This document shows, in pieces, positions 23,301-35,300 of a DNA stretch of 64,000 bases (its first letter is position 1; each line of letters starts with the position of its first letter). Under the pieces are notes generated by a model. The model was not told the DNA's origin. It saw nothing but the letters and a program-made list of their open reading frames with translations, and did no database searches. The position numbers were made by a program, and so were the translations under genes. Source of the DNA: Morinoia aosen (taxonomy: Eukaryota; Arthropoda; Malacostraca; Amphipoda; Talitridae); NCBI GenBank assembly GCA_030386875.1, contig CM059560.1, positions 21,756,683-21,820,682 of the forward strand, in the 5' to 3' direction.

Positions 23301-26300
23301 ATCGCTCCATCAATCGACATCGCTCCATCAATCTTGACATCGCTCCATCAATCTTGACATTGCTCCATCAATCTTGACATTGCTCCATCAATCTTGACAT
23401 TGCTCCATCAATCTTGACATCGCTCCATCAATCTTGACATCGCTCTATCAATCTTGACATCGCTCCATCAATCTTGACATCGCTCCATCAATCTTGACAT
23501 CGCTCCATCAATCTTGGCATCGCTCCATCAATCTTGACATCGCTCCATCAATCTTGATTTGACTTCATCAATTTTGACCTGATAACTCAGTCGTGACCAC
23601 ATTTCATAGCCTTGACCTCACTTTATCGGTCTTGACCTCACTTTATCGGTCTTGACCTCACTTTGTCGGTCTTGACCTCACTTTGTCGGTCTTGACCTCA
23701 CTTTGTCGGTCTTGACCTCACTTTGTCGGTCTTGACCTCACTTTGTCGGTCTTGACCTCACTTTGTCGGTCTTGACCTCACTTTGTCGGTCTTGACCTCA
23801 CTTTGTCGGTCTTGACCTCACTTTGTCGGTCTTGACCTCACTTTGTCGGTCTTGACCTCACTTTGTCGGTCTTGACCTCACTTTGTCGGTCTTGACCTCA
23901 CTTTGTCGGTCTTGACCTCACTTTGTCGGTCTTGACCTCACTTTGTCGGTCTTGACCTCACTTTGTCGGTCTTGACCTCACTTTGTCGGTCTTGACCTCA
24001 CTTTGTCGGTCTTGACCTCACTTTGTCGGTCTTGACCTCACTTTGTCGGTCTTGACCTCACTTTGTCGGTCTTGACCTCACTTTGTCGGTCTTGACCTCA
24101 CTTTGTCGGTCTTGACCTCACTTTGTCGGTCTTGACCTCACTTTGTCGGTCTTGACCTCACTTTGTCGGTCTTGACCTCACTTTGTCGGTCTTGACCTCA
24201 CTTTGTCGGTCTTGACCTCACTTTATCGGTCTTGACCTCACTTTGTCGGTCTTGACCTCACTTTGTCGGTCTTGACCTCACTTTGTCGGTCTTGACCTCA
24301 CTTTGTCGGTCTTGACCTCACTTTGTCGGTCTTGACCTCACTTTGTCGGTCTTGACCTCACTTTGTCGGTCTTGACCTCACTTTGTCGGTCTTGACCTCA
24401 CTTTATCGGTCTTGACCTCACTTTGTCGGTCTTGACCTCACTTTGTCGGTCTTGACCTCACTTTGTCGGTCTTGACCTCACTTTGTCGGTCTTGACCTCA
24501 CTTTGTCGGTCTTGACCTCACTTTGTCGGTCTTGACCTCACTTTGTCGGTCTTGACCTCACTTTGTCGGTCTTGACCTCACTTTGTCGGTCTTGACCTCA
24601 CTTTGTCGGTCTTGACCTCACTTTGTCGGTCTTGACCTCACTTTGTCGGTCTTGACCTCACTTTGTCGGTCTTGACCTCACTTTGTCGGTCTTGACCTCA
24701 CTTTGTCAGTCTTGACCTCACTTTGTCAGTCTTGACCTCACTTTGTCAGTCTTGACCTCACTTTGTCAGTCTTGACCTCACTTTGTCAGTCTTGACCTCA
24801 CTTTGTCAGTCTTGACCTCACTTTGTCAGTCTTGACCTCACTTTGTCAGTCTTGACCTCACTTTGTCAGTCCTGATCTCACCTCACCTCATCAGTTTTGA
24901 CTTCACCTCATCAGTTTTGACTTCACCTCATCAGTTTTGACCTCACCTCATCAGTTTTGACCTCACCTCATCAGTTTTGACCTCACCTCATCAGTTTTGA
25001 CCTCACCTCATCAGTTTTGACCTCACCTCATCAGTTTTGACCTCACCTCATCAGTTTTGACCTCACCTCATCAGTTTTGACTTCACCTCATCAGTTTTGA
25101 TTTCAGCTCATCAGTTTTGACCTCACCACATCAGTTTTGACCTCACCTCATCAGTTTTGACCTCACCTCATCAGTTTTGACCTCACCTCATCAGTTTTGA
25201 CCTCACCTCATCAGTTTTGACCTCACCTCATCAGTTTTGACCTCACCTCATCAGTTTTGACCTCACCTCATCAGTTTTGACCTCACCTCAACAGTCTATC
25301 ACATCTTGATAATCTCGACATTCAAAAGGCAATGCCAGTCTTGTTAAAGTTTTTGAATGCAACGAACGGATGCAGCCGTAAGAGAACACTGTTGACCGCT
25401 GCTGAGCGATACTTGATTTCAGCTGCAGTGGGTACAGTCAGGCTGTTTGCCATTCATGTTTGTTACCATGCGTCACTTGAAAGAATAGAAAAGTGGTACT
25501 ATATTTGCGGCTCAGCACGCTAAACTTTGCCGGCATCAACTAGCAATGATGTGTAGATATAGGTCAATGTCAACGAACGGGTTCCGTGTGTCATCCGCGA
25601 ATAAGAAATGCTCAAAAGTTCACGCAAACAGCTAATTGATTCATGGTATATGTACTCCTTTCTACTTCTTAAGTTAGTGAAAGAAAAAAACTGAAAGCTA
25701 CATTTTCTTGATATTTTATCGTGGTTTTCCGTTGCTGGGCCTCATTCGTGTTCGGATGTTTGAAAATAAACGGTTGTCAGGCGTGGGGCGGCACCCATGG
25801 CTGGTGATGGTGGCGAGCACGGCGGTGGCGGTAGGGCTGTCGTGCGGCGTGATGCAGCTCAAGGTCACCACGGACCCTGTAGAGCTGTGGGCGTCTCCTG
25901 GCTCCCGCTCCAGGGTCGAGAAAACCTACTTTGATGAACACTTCGAGCCGTTCTACAGGACCGAAATGCTCATCATACGCCCTGTCGGACTCGAACCTGT
26001 GAGTGCTCTTCTGTTCAAATTTCTAGTTTGTTTTGATATTTCTTCCTAGCAGAGAAATGGGGAAGTTACTAGAACCTCACTTCTGATGGCGTTAGTTTGT
26101 GTTATTTCATTGTGCGTTGCACTGTTCTGATCTATGTTCTCGTACTTCTTTTTAAGGAATATGACGGCAATATTACTCCACCCTGCAACGACCGTGAGGA
26201 GATGGGATCCTTTCTTGAGAATAACTTTAATAGGTTTCATTTCTTGTCGAATTTGAACGATAAAGGTTTTTTGGAATTTCACTGCCAAATGGCAACTCCA

Positions 26301-29300
26301 TTTTCATTCTGGTGTTGGTGACAACCGGATCCCAGTGCCATTCTGATGACAGTGGTTGTAATAACGCCAATATGAGTAAAAAATTCGTAGTTGTGGTCAA
26401 GTCAATCATTACTGGGAATCAATCACCTGATGTATCTGAATCTCTTATTTCTTAGTTTGTTGCATAAGGATCCGTGTTTGGGCACAAACTCTATTTGGTC
26501 GCAGGTGATCCATGTTCAAAGTCCTAAACCCTAAGTCCTCTGAGGCTTCCTCGAGGTTTTCTGCATTGTTTTTTGCGATGCCTCCATGTGGCCGTATGTT
26601 GAAAGAGTGATTTATCATTCGTTAATGTGCTCGTTTTTCTAAACCTGACGAAAAAACGAGTTATTATTTACAACTTTACTTTAAAGCGTTTCAAAATGCA
26701 TTTCATTCCTTCATCATCATCTTGAACTGAAAGCAGAAATTATAATATAAAATTAATAGTTTGTGTGATCATTTAGGCCTCGTCGAGTGGCTCCTGATGT
26801 TGCCTCTCCAACCGCAGGTGGAGCAGCTCACACCGGACGGCGTGAAGCTGTGGGGCCCTGTGTTCAATAAGGAGTTCCTGAAGGCGGTCGCTGACATACA
26901 GAACTACATCGAAAATGAGGTATGCACTTCTCTTTCAAGGATTCAACTCTGGTCGGTCAAATTTGATTCATCGTTCAAGCTCTGTATTATTGAGAAGTTT
27001 TGTAGCGCACGAAACGAAGACGTGTTACTTTTGACACGCTTCATAACTTCGCATCCATGCTTGATTTTGATACACTTTTTTTTACTCATCAGTTAAGTTT
27101 TTTGAGATGATCAAACTCCTTTTAAGGTAATCATTTTGTTATCGTTTCTAAATTATTATGTGCATAAGAATAGCAAATTAAACGGTCTCGTTTTTTCTAG
27201 TCGGAATAATTTTCTTCAGTTTATAGTACAGAACTTGCTTGATTTGAGGGTTCTTTGAGTGTTTATATCAAGTAATTGAAGTTAATTCCGTTTCATTTCT
27301 TATTGAATTTTTTTCGAATTGTGGAATATTTTCGTCATTTACACTAAAACTTCTTAACCTGTTGAAACTGGTGTAACAGGTTACCTGTTATTAAAACACG
27401 CATGAATGTTCTTCTGGGAAAGCTTGAACCAAATCTTCACTTAATTTCATTGTTATGACTTTGAATTGCATGCAACGGCTTTTAACTACCTCAAACATGG
27501 CAGCAAAGAAAATGTCGAGTACTTGCGACTCTTGTTGCCAGGTGCGCGGTGAAGACAACACGACGCTATCAGATATCTGCTACAAGCCGCTGTCGCCGGT
27601 CAACTCGAACTGCACCATCCAGTCCGTGTTGAACTACTTCCAGAACGACCCGGCCAACTTAGACATCGCCAGCACGGACCCACTGGGATACAATGTGACT
27701 TACCTCAACCACCTCGAAGCGTGCTTCAGGTACTTACGTGTTTTCAGTGCTCGCTATTATTTTCAGATGTTATGGAGTGAAATGCATTTGCTTACTTCCA
27801 TTTTGAAACTGTTTTTCGAATGTTAGATTGAGCTGATTTATTTTTTTGCTTCATAGGGTGCTATTGTCGCCTGTGATTGGTTTCGCTCGGCAAACCTTGT
27901 AGAGCTGAATTGTTATGATACGATTGGAATATGTGAATTTCTGTTGCAATAAAGTTGTTGGAAAGCTAAGTCGTGATCATCTTCGATCGAGCAATGTCGT
28001 CAAATGTTCCAGTTTTGGGCCAACTGTGTTGCTTGGCGGGCGGAGTAGAGTTGAGTTATTTTACTTCCATATTTTGTGGTATTACTTTGTGGCACGTAGA
28101 TTCAACGCTTGAAATTTCGAAAAGCTTCTATTAGTTAATCACAGCAATTAGCTTTGCTATTATGTTATAGGACATGATTTTCAACAACTTTTGCTCAGGT
28201 TTACTAAAAGATTTGTGAAATACTTCGTGACAACAGACTTTCCCCATTCATTATGTACTGGCGTGTGTCTTTATTAATGTTCGGTGTTGCTCAGGAACCC
28301 TGTGAGTCCTCAAGACCATGCAGTAGCCCTGCCGTGCCTGGGTACTTACGGTGGTCCTGTGTTCCCCTACACAGCCCTCGGAGGTTTCCTCAAGAATCAC
28401 TCCACTGTAAGTTGCTCCTTAACTGATCTTCGCACTCAATTTCGGCAGCGGTGCCTTTCGCTTGGTTTTGTGCGTGATTGCCGTAGTGGCTTAGTTAACT
28501 GCGATGTTTTTAATAAGCATCAATAATATATAATAAGCAATTATATAATGATTAATAAGCAAGCTGATATTGGTGTCAATTGGCACAGGTATCTACGGTG
28601 TCGTTGGTTTGGGATACAATTCTGGGCGTTGCTGTCTTCATTAGCATCACTAGGCTAGCTGATGACCTAACCTAACAAAATCGTATCCTATACCTGCGGT
28701 GTCAATTTGAGATACAATTTTGTTAGGTTTTTATACAGTTTGTAGGCTTGTTGGATTTTATGATGCTCACTTTTTAGAAGACTGTTGAATGGTAATGGTC
28801 TAATGTGTACTGTGGCCCCATCAGGGGTTTGCGGCAATCATTTTTCGTGGTATCGTTGGGCGAGTGAGACACCATCTTTGGGTAAAAGAGGAGACGCCAC
28901 TTGACGCTCAGCAAAGATTACGTCGATTTTAAGATTACGATCTCGTTACGAGCTCAAAGATTACGTCGATCTCGTAGTATTTTAAGTTTTCATTTTTATT
29001 TAAACTTCGAGTTTCAAAGTTGTGATAATCGCGTTGTGAGTTCGTGATTTTTGACTGTTTGCTGCTTCTCTTGGAGGACTTGGGAGTGAACCCGGCGTAC
29101 AGCGACGCCACTGCTCTGGTTATCACTTTTGTGGTCAACAACCACCTCAACAAGAGCCTCAACTCTCCGGCTGCCGCCTGGGAGAAAGCGTGAGTGGAAC
29201 TCTTCTTGGATGTTATATCCAATTGTCTTTTTGTTTACTATTTATATGTATTCAAAAGTCTTCACAAAAGTGAATGATTTGCAACTGACTTCAGTAAAAC

Positions 29301-32300
29301 GAAAACGAGTATTTCTACCCCTAATTGCGTGATTTCAAATTGAAGAAACATAAGAAGTACCATTATATATTAACCTTAGGAGTGTTCATGCGTGGAAAAA
29401 CTTATAACCAAAGTACCTTAACAACTAAATGGAATTTTTTAATTTATTGATTTCATTTTTAACTCGACGTGGTCGATGGTATTTTTTTATATACGATTTG
29501 GCTCTGAGAATTGAGTTCCAGGCTCTATGATGGAGCTGGTTTGATGTGTGTTTGTGTGCTAGCAAAAATCAATTGGAGAGAACAGTGGGGATTTTCTGGT
29601 GTGGTTTGATAAATTCATATCGATCTAAGCATATCTTATATTTCCCCATTGCTCAGCAACATGGACTGTGTGACAAGTTTACGAGGGTCGGCTGCATTTC
29701 AAATGTTCATTAACGTTACTGCTGTATTGAATTGACAAGTTATCAACTTTACCTGGGAGAGGATTCGCATTTTTTTTAATTTAGTGTGCATTTTCTCTTG
29801 GGTTAGAAATAATTGTGATATCAGGCCCGAGGCTTGGAATCTATAGGCACGTCTTGTTTCTTTCTACTTTTCACTGAAGGATAAAATGTTGTTCAACTGA
29901 TCATAGCAAGACCAGCTTTTTGGCATTTGGAATATGTAGGATGCATGAATTCCTGTCCTGAGTTATACGTAAGCTTTAACTGTTGAGTTTTTATGTGTAG
30001 CCTCCTCAGATCTTCGAAAAAGAGGAACTCGAGCTAAATTATGATGCGCGAAGCTTTAGCAACTCGGTGTTAGTTTATTAAGGCCCCAGAACGTAAACAT
30101 GATCGTACCTGCACCCTCAGGTACCTGTCGTACGTGCGCAACATCTCGGACCCGCTGCTGGACATCGCGTTCTCTGCTGAGCGGTCCGTGCAGGACGAGC
30201 TGCAGAGGGAGAGCCAGGGCGATGTCTTTACCATCCTCATCTCCTACCTCCTCATGTTCTCCTACATCGTTTTCAGTTAGTGGAGAGCGTCTCTCGTTTG
30301 CTTTTAAACACTGCTTTCTTCTGAGCTATTTTTGGGTTTTGAATTTTTTCTTCTTTCTTCTTTGTTCTTTCTGTTGGTTGGTTTGGTGATTGTGGCCTGC
30401 TGTCGGCTACCCTCCCATGGGGAGGATAAGCCCGGTATATGTATGTATGGTTTGTTTCAGATATTCAATATTTTAACACGCTTATGTCATCAGTAAGTTC
30501 ATCGGATTCTTATGTTGTTCTGTAGGTACTAACATTTGAAAATTGCTGCTGTTCTCCTAATTATATCTCGATGAAGTACAAATGTTGCTTAACAATTTAT
30601 AGTCTTCTTTCATTTTACGTTTTTCTTGGACTTGTCAACACTTTTTGTATTTCTCAGAGACTGTCTTTCATTGATTCCCATTCTTAGTTTTGATGTTTCT
30701 TTTATTGGGCTGACATCTAGCTCGTGGGTGAAGCCCTGCATAGACCCAAAAAAGAAGCTTTAGCTTCCGAGTTACTGGTAGTCAATGGAATGCACCTGCT
30801 GCCTCCAGGCATCGGGCAGTTCAGCGGGTGTAGCCGGCTGCCGGTGGACAGCAAGGTGACACTGGGGCTGTGTGGTGTGCTCATCGTGCTTGTGTCCGTC
30901 ACTGCCGCCGTGGGAGTGTACGCCCTCATCGGCGTGCCTGCGACGCTCATCATCATTGAGGTATGGTGCTTGCTTATTTCTATGCATGTTTAGATGCACT
31001 GTGTGCTTTTGTCCAATGAGAACTGTGTCTTTAGGTAAAAGTTGCTTTCTGATTTTCGTTTCTCGAATTGATAGGTAATTCCTTGCTTATGAATTTAGGC
31101 TAACATGGTGGTCTGGAAAATGAATGTTAAATTTTAGGTCTAAGGGTGCTTTAAAACCCTAAAAACCAAGCATCCTTAAATGAAGTTACTCTTGTGATAT
31201 TGAGAAAGTTAGTGGCCGATATTGAGAACACACGAGTATAAATTTTCATTTTGTATTTAGTTTATCACAGTTCTATTAACTTCATTAAAATTGAGAGAAT
31301 GTTATCACTGTTAATGCCAAAAACAAAATCCACTTTACAGAGTGTTCCCATACCTATTTATGGATATATAAAATTAACACTGATAACCCGTCACCAAAAC
31401 CCCTTAAATACAAGTGTTTCTTCGTCTTTCACGTGTCTTTCTTTCTGTTGGGATTTGAAGGGCAACCCTGTGAACATTGGACAAAGATGTGAATTGAGTA
31501 TGCTGGGCAGGTGATCCCATTCCTGGTGCTGGCGGTGGGCGTAGACAACATGTTCCTGCTGGTGAGCGGGCTGCAGCGAGCTGAGCGCTTGCCCACCGAG
31601 TCGTCAGCCGAGCAGCTGGGCAGGGTGCTGGGAGAGGTGGCGCCCTCCCTCCTCATCTCCACCGGCTCTGAGGCTGCCTGCTTCTTTTTGGGTGCGCCTA
31701 GACCAGTTTTGGAAGGGAGTCACGAGTTTTAAATACTAATCTCGGGCTTTGGGTTTTATTGCCTGCTACTATAGCTCCTCATATCCACCGGCTTGTTTCA
31801 TTTTGGATTCGTCTCTGTCTTGTAGAGTTTTGGATAGAAACACAATTTTAAATCCTATTATAGGGCTTTGAGTTTTATTGGCTACCTCTGCAGCTTCTCA
31901 TATTCATCAGCTTCTAGTTTGCCTGTTTCTTTTTGGGTGCGCCTCTTATCTAAAATTGGATGGAAAACTAGAGTTATGAATCCTAATTGGCTGCTTTCAG
32001 TTTTTATTGCGGGCTTCTACAGCTCCTTAAATTCTCCGGCTCCGTTGCTGTCAGCTTCTTTTTGGGTGCGGTTCGTGTCAAGTTTTGAATGGGAAACATT
32101 CACTTTAAATTCAAAACTGGTTAGTTTCTACTGTACTGCAGGGATGAATCTAACAAATCTTGGGGTAGAATTCTACGATCCCTATTTTTAATTAAGAAAT
32201 TAAATTGCTGATTAAATTTGTAGCTTCACTTTCAAAGTCACATCCATTAAGGCCCATTGTACATCTTTTTAATGTTGTGCAATTAGGTTGATAACTTGTC

Positions 32301-35300
32301 ATCTAATGAAAAGAAGACATGCCTGCCTAACGCACGTGTAGACTTACACCCTGATGATGTTGGCAGGTGCGCTGTCTCCAATGCCAGCAGTGCGCGCCTT
32401 CGCCCTCTATGCCGGCCTCGCCCTCACCATCGACTTCCTGCTGCAGATCACGTGCTTCCTTGCCGTGCTCTCCCTCGACCATGCCAGGCAGGAGGTCTGA
32501 ATTGCCTCTCCACTTCCGTTCTTTGGTGGCTCGTGTCTAATTTATCTTACTTGTGTGACCTTTTCCTGCTTGCATGACCTTTTCCTGCTCGTGTGACCTT
32601 TTCCTGCTCGTGTGACCTTTTCCTGCTCGTGTGACCTTTTCCTGCTCGTGTGACCTTTTCCTGCTTGTGTGACCTTTTCCTGCTCGTGTGACCTTTTCCT
32701 GCTTGTGTGACCTTTTCCTGCTTGTGTGACCTTTTCCTGCTTGTGTGACCTTTTCCTGCTTGTGTGACCTTTTCCTGCTTGTGTGACCTTTTCCTGCTCG
32801 TGTGACCTTTTCCTGCTCGTGTGACCTTTTCCTGCTCGTGTGACCTTTTCCTGCTCGTGTGACCTTTTCCTGCTTGTGCGACCTTTTCCTGCTTGTGAGA
32901 CCTTTTCCTGCTTGTGAGACCTTTTCCTGCTTGTGCGACCTTTTCCTGCTTGTGAGACCTTTTCCTGCTTGTGAGACCTTTTCCTGCTTGTGAGACCTTT
33001 TCCTGCTCGTGTGACCTTTTCCTGTTTGTGAGACCTTTTCCTGCTCGTGTGACCTTTTCCTGCTCGTGTGACCTTTTCCTGCTCGTGTGACCTTTTCCTG
33101 CTCGTGTGACCTTTTCCTGCTCGTGTGACCTTTTCCTGCTCGTGTGACCTTTTCCTGCTCGTGTGACCTTTTCCTGCTCGTGTGACCTTTTCCTGCTCGT
33201 GTGACCTTTTCCTGCTTGTGTGACGTTTTCCTGCTCGTGTGACCTTTTCCTGCTTGTGTGACCTTTTCCTGCTTGTGCGACCTTTTCCTGCTTGTGAGAC
33301 CTTTTCCTGCTTGTGAGACCTTTTCCTGCTTGTGAGACCTTTTCCTGCTTGTGAGACCTTTTCCTGATTGTGAGACCTTTTCCTGATTGCAGGACCTTTT
33401 CCTGATTGTGTGACCTTTTCCTGCTCGTGTGACCTTTTCCTGCTCGTGTGACCTTTTCCTGCTTGTGTGACCTTTTCCTGCTTGTGTGACCTTTTCCTGC
33501 TTGTGCGACCTTTTCCTGCTTGTGAGACCTTTTCCTGCTTGTGAGACCTTTTCCTGCTTGTGAGACCTTTTCCTGCTTGTGAGACCTTTTCCTGATTGCA
33601 GGACCTTTTCCTGCTTGTGAGACCTTTTCCTGCTTGTGAGACCTTTTCCTGCTTGTGAGACCTTTTCCTGCTTGTGAGACCTTTTCCTGCTTGTGAGACC
33701 TTTTCCTGCTCGTGTGACCTTTTCCTGCTCGTGTGACCTTTTCCTGCTCGTGTGACCTTTTCCTGCTCGTGTGACCTTTTCCTGCTTGTGAGACCTTTTC
33801 CTGCTTGCATGACCTTTTCCTGATTGCATGACCTTTTCCTGATTGCATGACCTTTTCCTGCTTGTGCGACCTTTTCCTGCTTGTGAGACCTTTTCCTGCT
33901 TGTGAGACCTTTTCCTGCTTGTGAGACCTTTTCCTGCTTGTGAGACCTTTTCCTGCTTGTGAGACCTTTTCCTGCTTGTGAGACCTTTTCCTGCTTGTGA
34001 GACCTTTTCCTGCTTGTGAGACCTTTTCCTGATTGTGCGACCTTTTCCTGCTTGTGAGACCTTTTCCTGCTTGTGAGACCTTTTCCTGCTTGTGAGACCT
34101 TTTCCTGCTTGTGAGACCTTTTCCTGCTTGTGAGACCTTTTCCTGCTTGTGAGACCTTTTCCTGCTTGTGTGACCTTTTCCTGCTTGTGTGACGTTTTCC
34201 TGCTCGTGTGACCTTTTCCTGCTTGTGAGACCTTTTCCTGCTTGTGTGACCTTTTCCTGCTTGTGTGACCTTTTCCTGCTTGTGAGACCTTTTCCTGCTT
34301 GTGAGACCTTTTCCTGCTTGTGAGACCTTTTCCTGCTTGTGAGACCTTTTCCTGCTTGTGTGACCTTTTCCTGCTTGTGAGACCTTTTCCTGCTTGTGAG
34401 ACCTTTTCCTGCTTGTGAGACCTTTTCCTGCTTGTGAGACCTTTTCCTGCTTGTGAGACCTTTTCCTGCTTGTGAGACCTTTTCCTGCTTGTGAGACCTT
34501 TTCCTGCTTGTGAGACCTTTTCCTGCTTGTGAGACCTTTTCCTGCTTGTGAGACCTTTTCCTGCTTGTGAGACCTTTTCCTGCTTGTGAGACCTTTTCCT
34601 GCTTGTGTGACCTTTTCCTGCTTGTGTGACCTTTTCCTGCTTGTGTGACCTTTTCCTGCTTGTGAGACCTTTTCCTGCTTGTGAGACCTTTTCCTGCTTG
34701 TGAGACCTTTTCCTGATTGCAGGACCTTTTCCTGATTGCAGGACCTTTTCCTGCTTGTGAGACCTTTTCCTGATTGTGTGACCTTTTCCTGATTGTGAGA
34801 CCTTTTCCTGCTTGTGAGACCTTTTCCTGCTTGTGAGACCTTTTCCTGCTTGTGAGACCTTTTCCTGCTTGTGTGACCTTTTCCTGCTTGTGTGACCTTT
34901 TCCTGATTGCAGGACCTTTTCCTGCTTGTGAGACCTTTTCCTGCTTGTGAGACCTTTTCCTGATTGTGTGACCTTTTCCTGCTTGTGAGACCTTTTCCTG
35001 CTTGTGAGACCTTTTCCTGCTTGTGTGACCTTTTCCTGCTTGTGAGACCTTTTCCTGCTTGTGAGACCTTTTCCTGCTTGTGAGACCTTTTCCTGCTTGT
35101 GAGACCTTTTCCTGCTTGTGTGACCTTTTCCTGCTTGTGTGACCTTTTCCTGCTTGTGAGACCTTTTCCTGCTTGTGAGACCTTTTCCTGCTTGTGAGAC
35201 CTTTTCCTGCTTGTGTGACCTTTTCCTGATTGTGCGACCTTTTCCTGCTTGTGTGACCTTTTCCTGCTTGTGAGACCTTTTCCTGCTTGTGAGACCTTTT

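Larger units (their letters stand above)
22988..25780 (+). other. NPC1 intron 5, mostly minisatellite
   Basis: 2793 bp. Three consecutive, related 20-bp tandem arrays occupy about 23105-25300. The remaining 480 bp before exon 6 is unique. Confidence 0.9.

Noticed and set aside
28665-28676. CCTAA telomere-type repeat
   Set aside because: Only two units, part of an inverted-repeat arm.
30821-30960. Exon 12 starting at the later gggcag or ttcag
   Set aside because: Neither gives the required phase, and both lose residues that align with the conserved helix-loop.
32537-33848. Three overlapping minus-strand open frames of 422-433 codons, lysine/arginine-rich 19-residue repeats
   Set aside because: A 19-bp unit with no stop in any minus-strand phase makes all three frames open and gives the same peptide shifted. 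There is no start context, splice framing or unique sequence.
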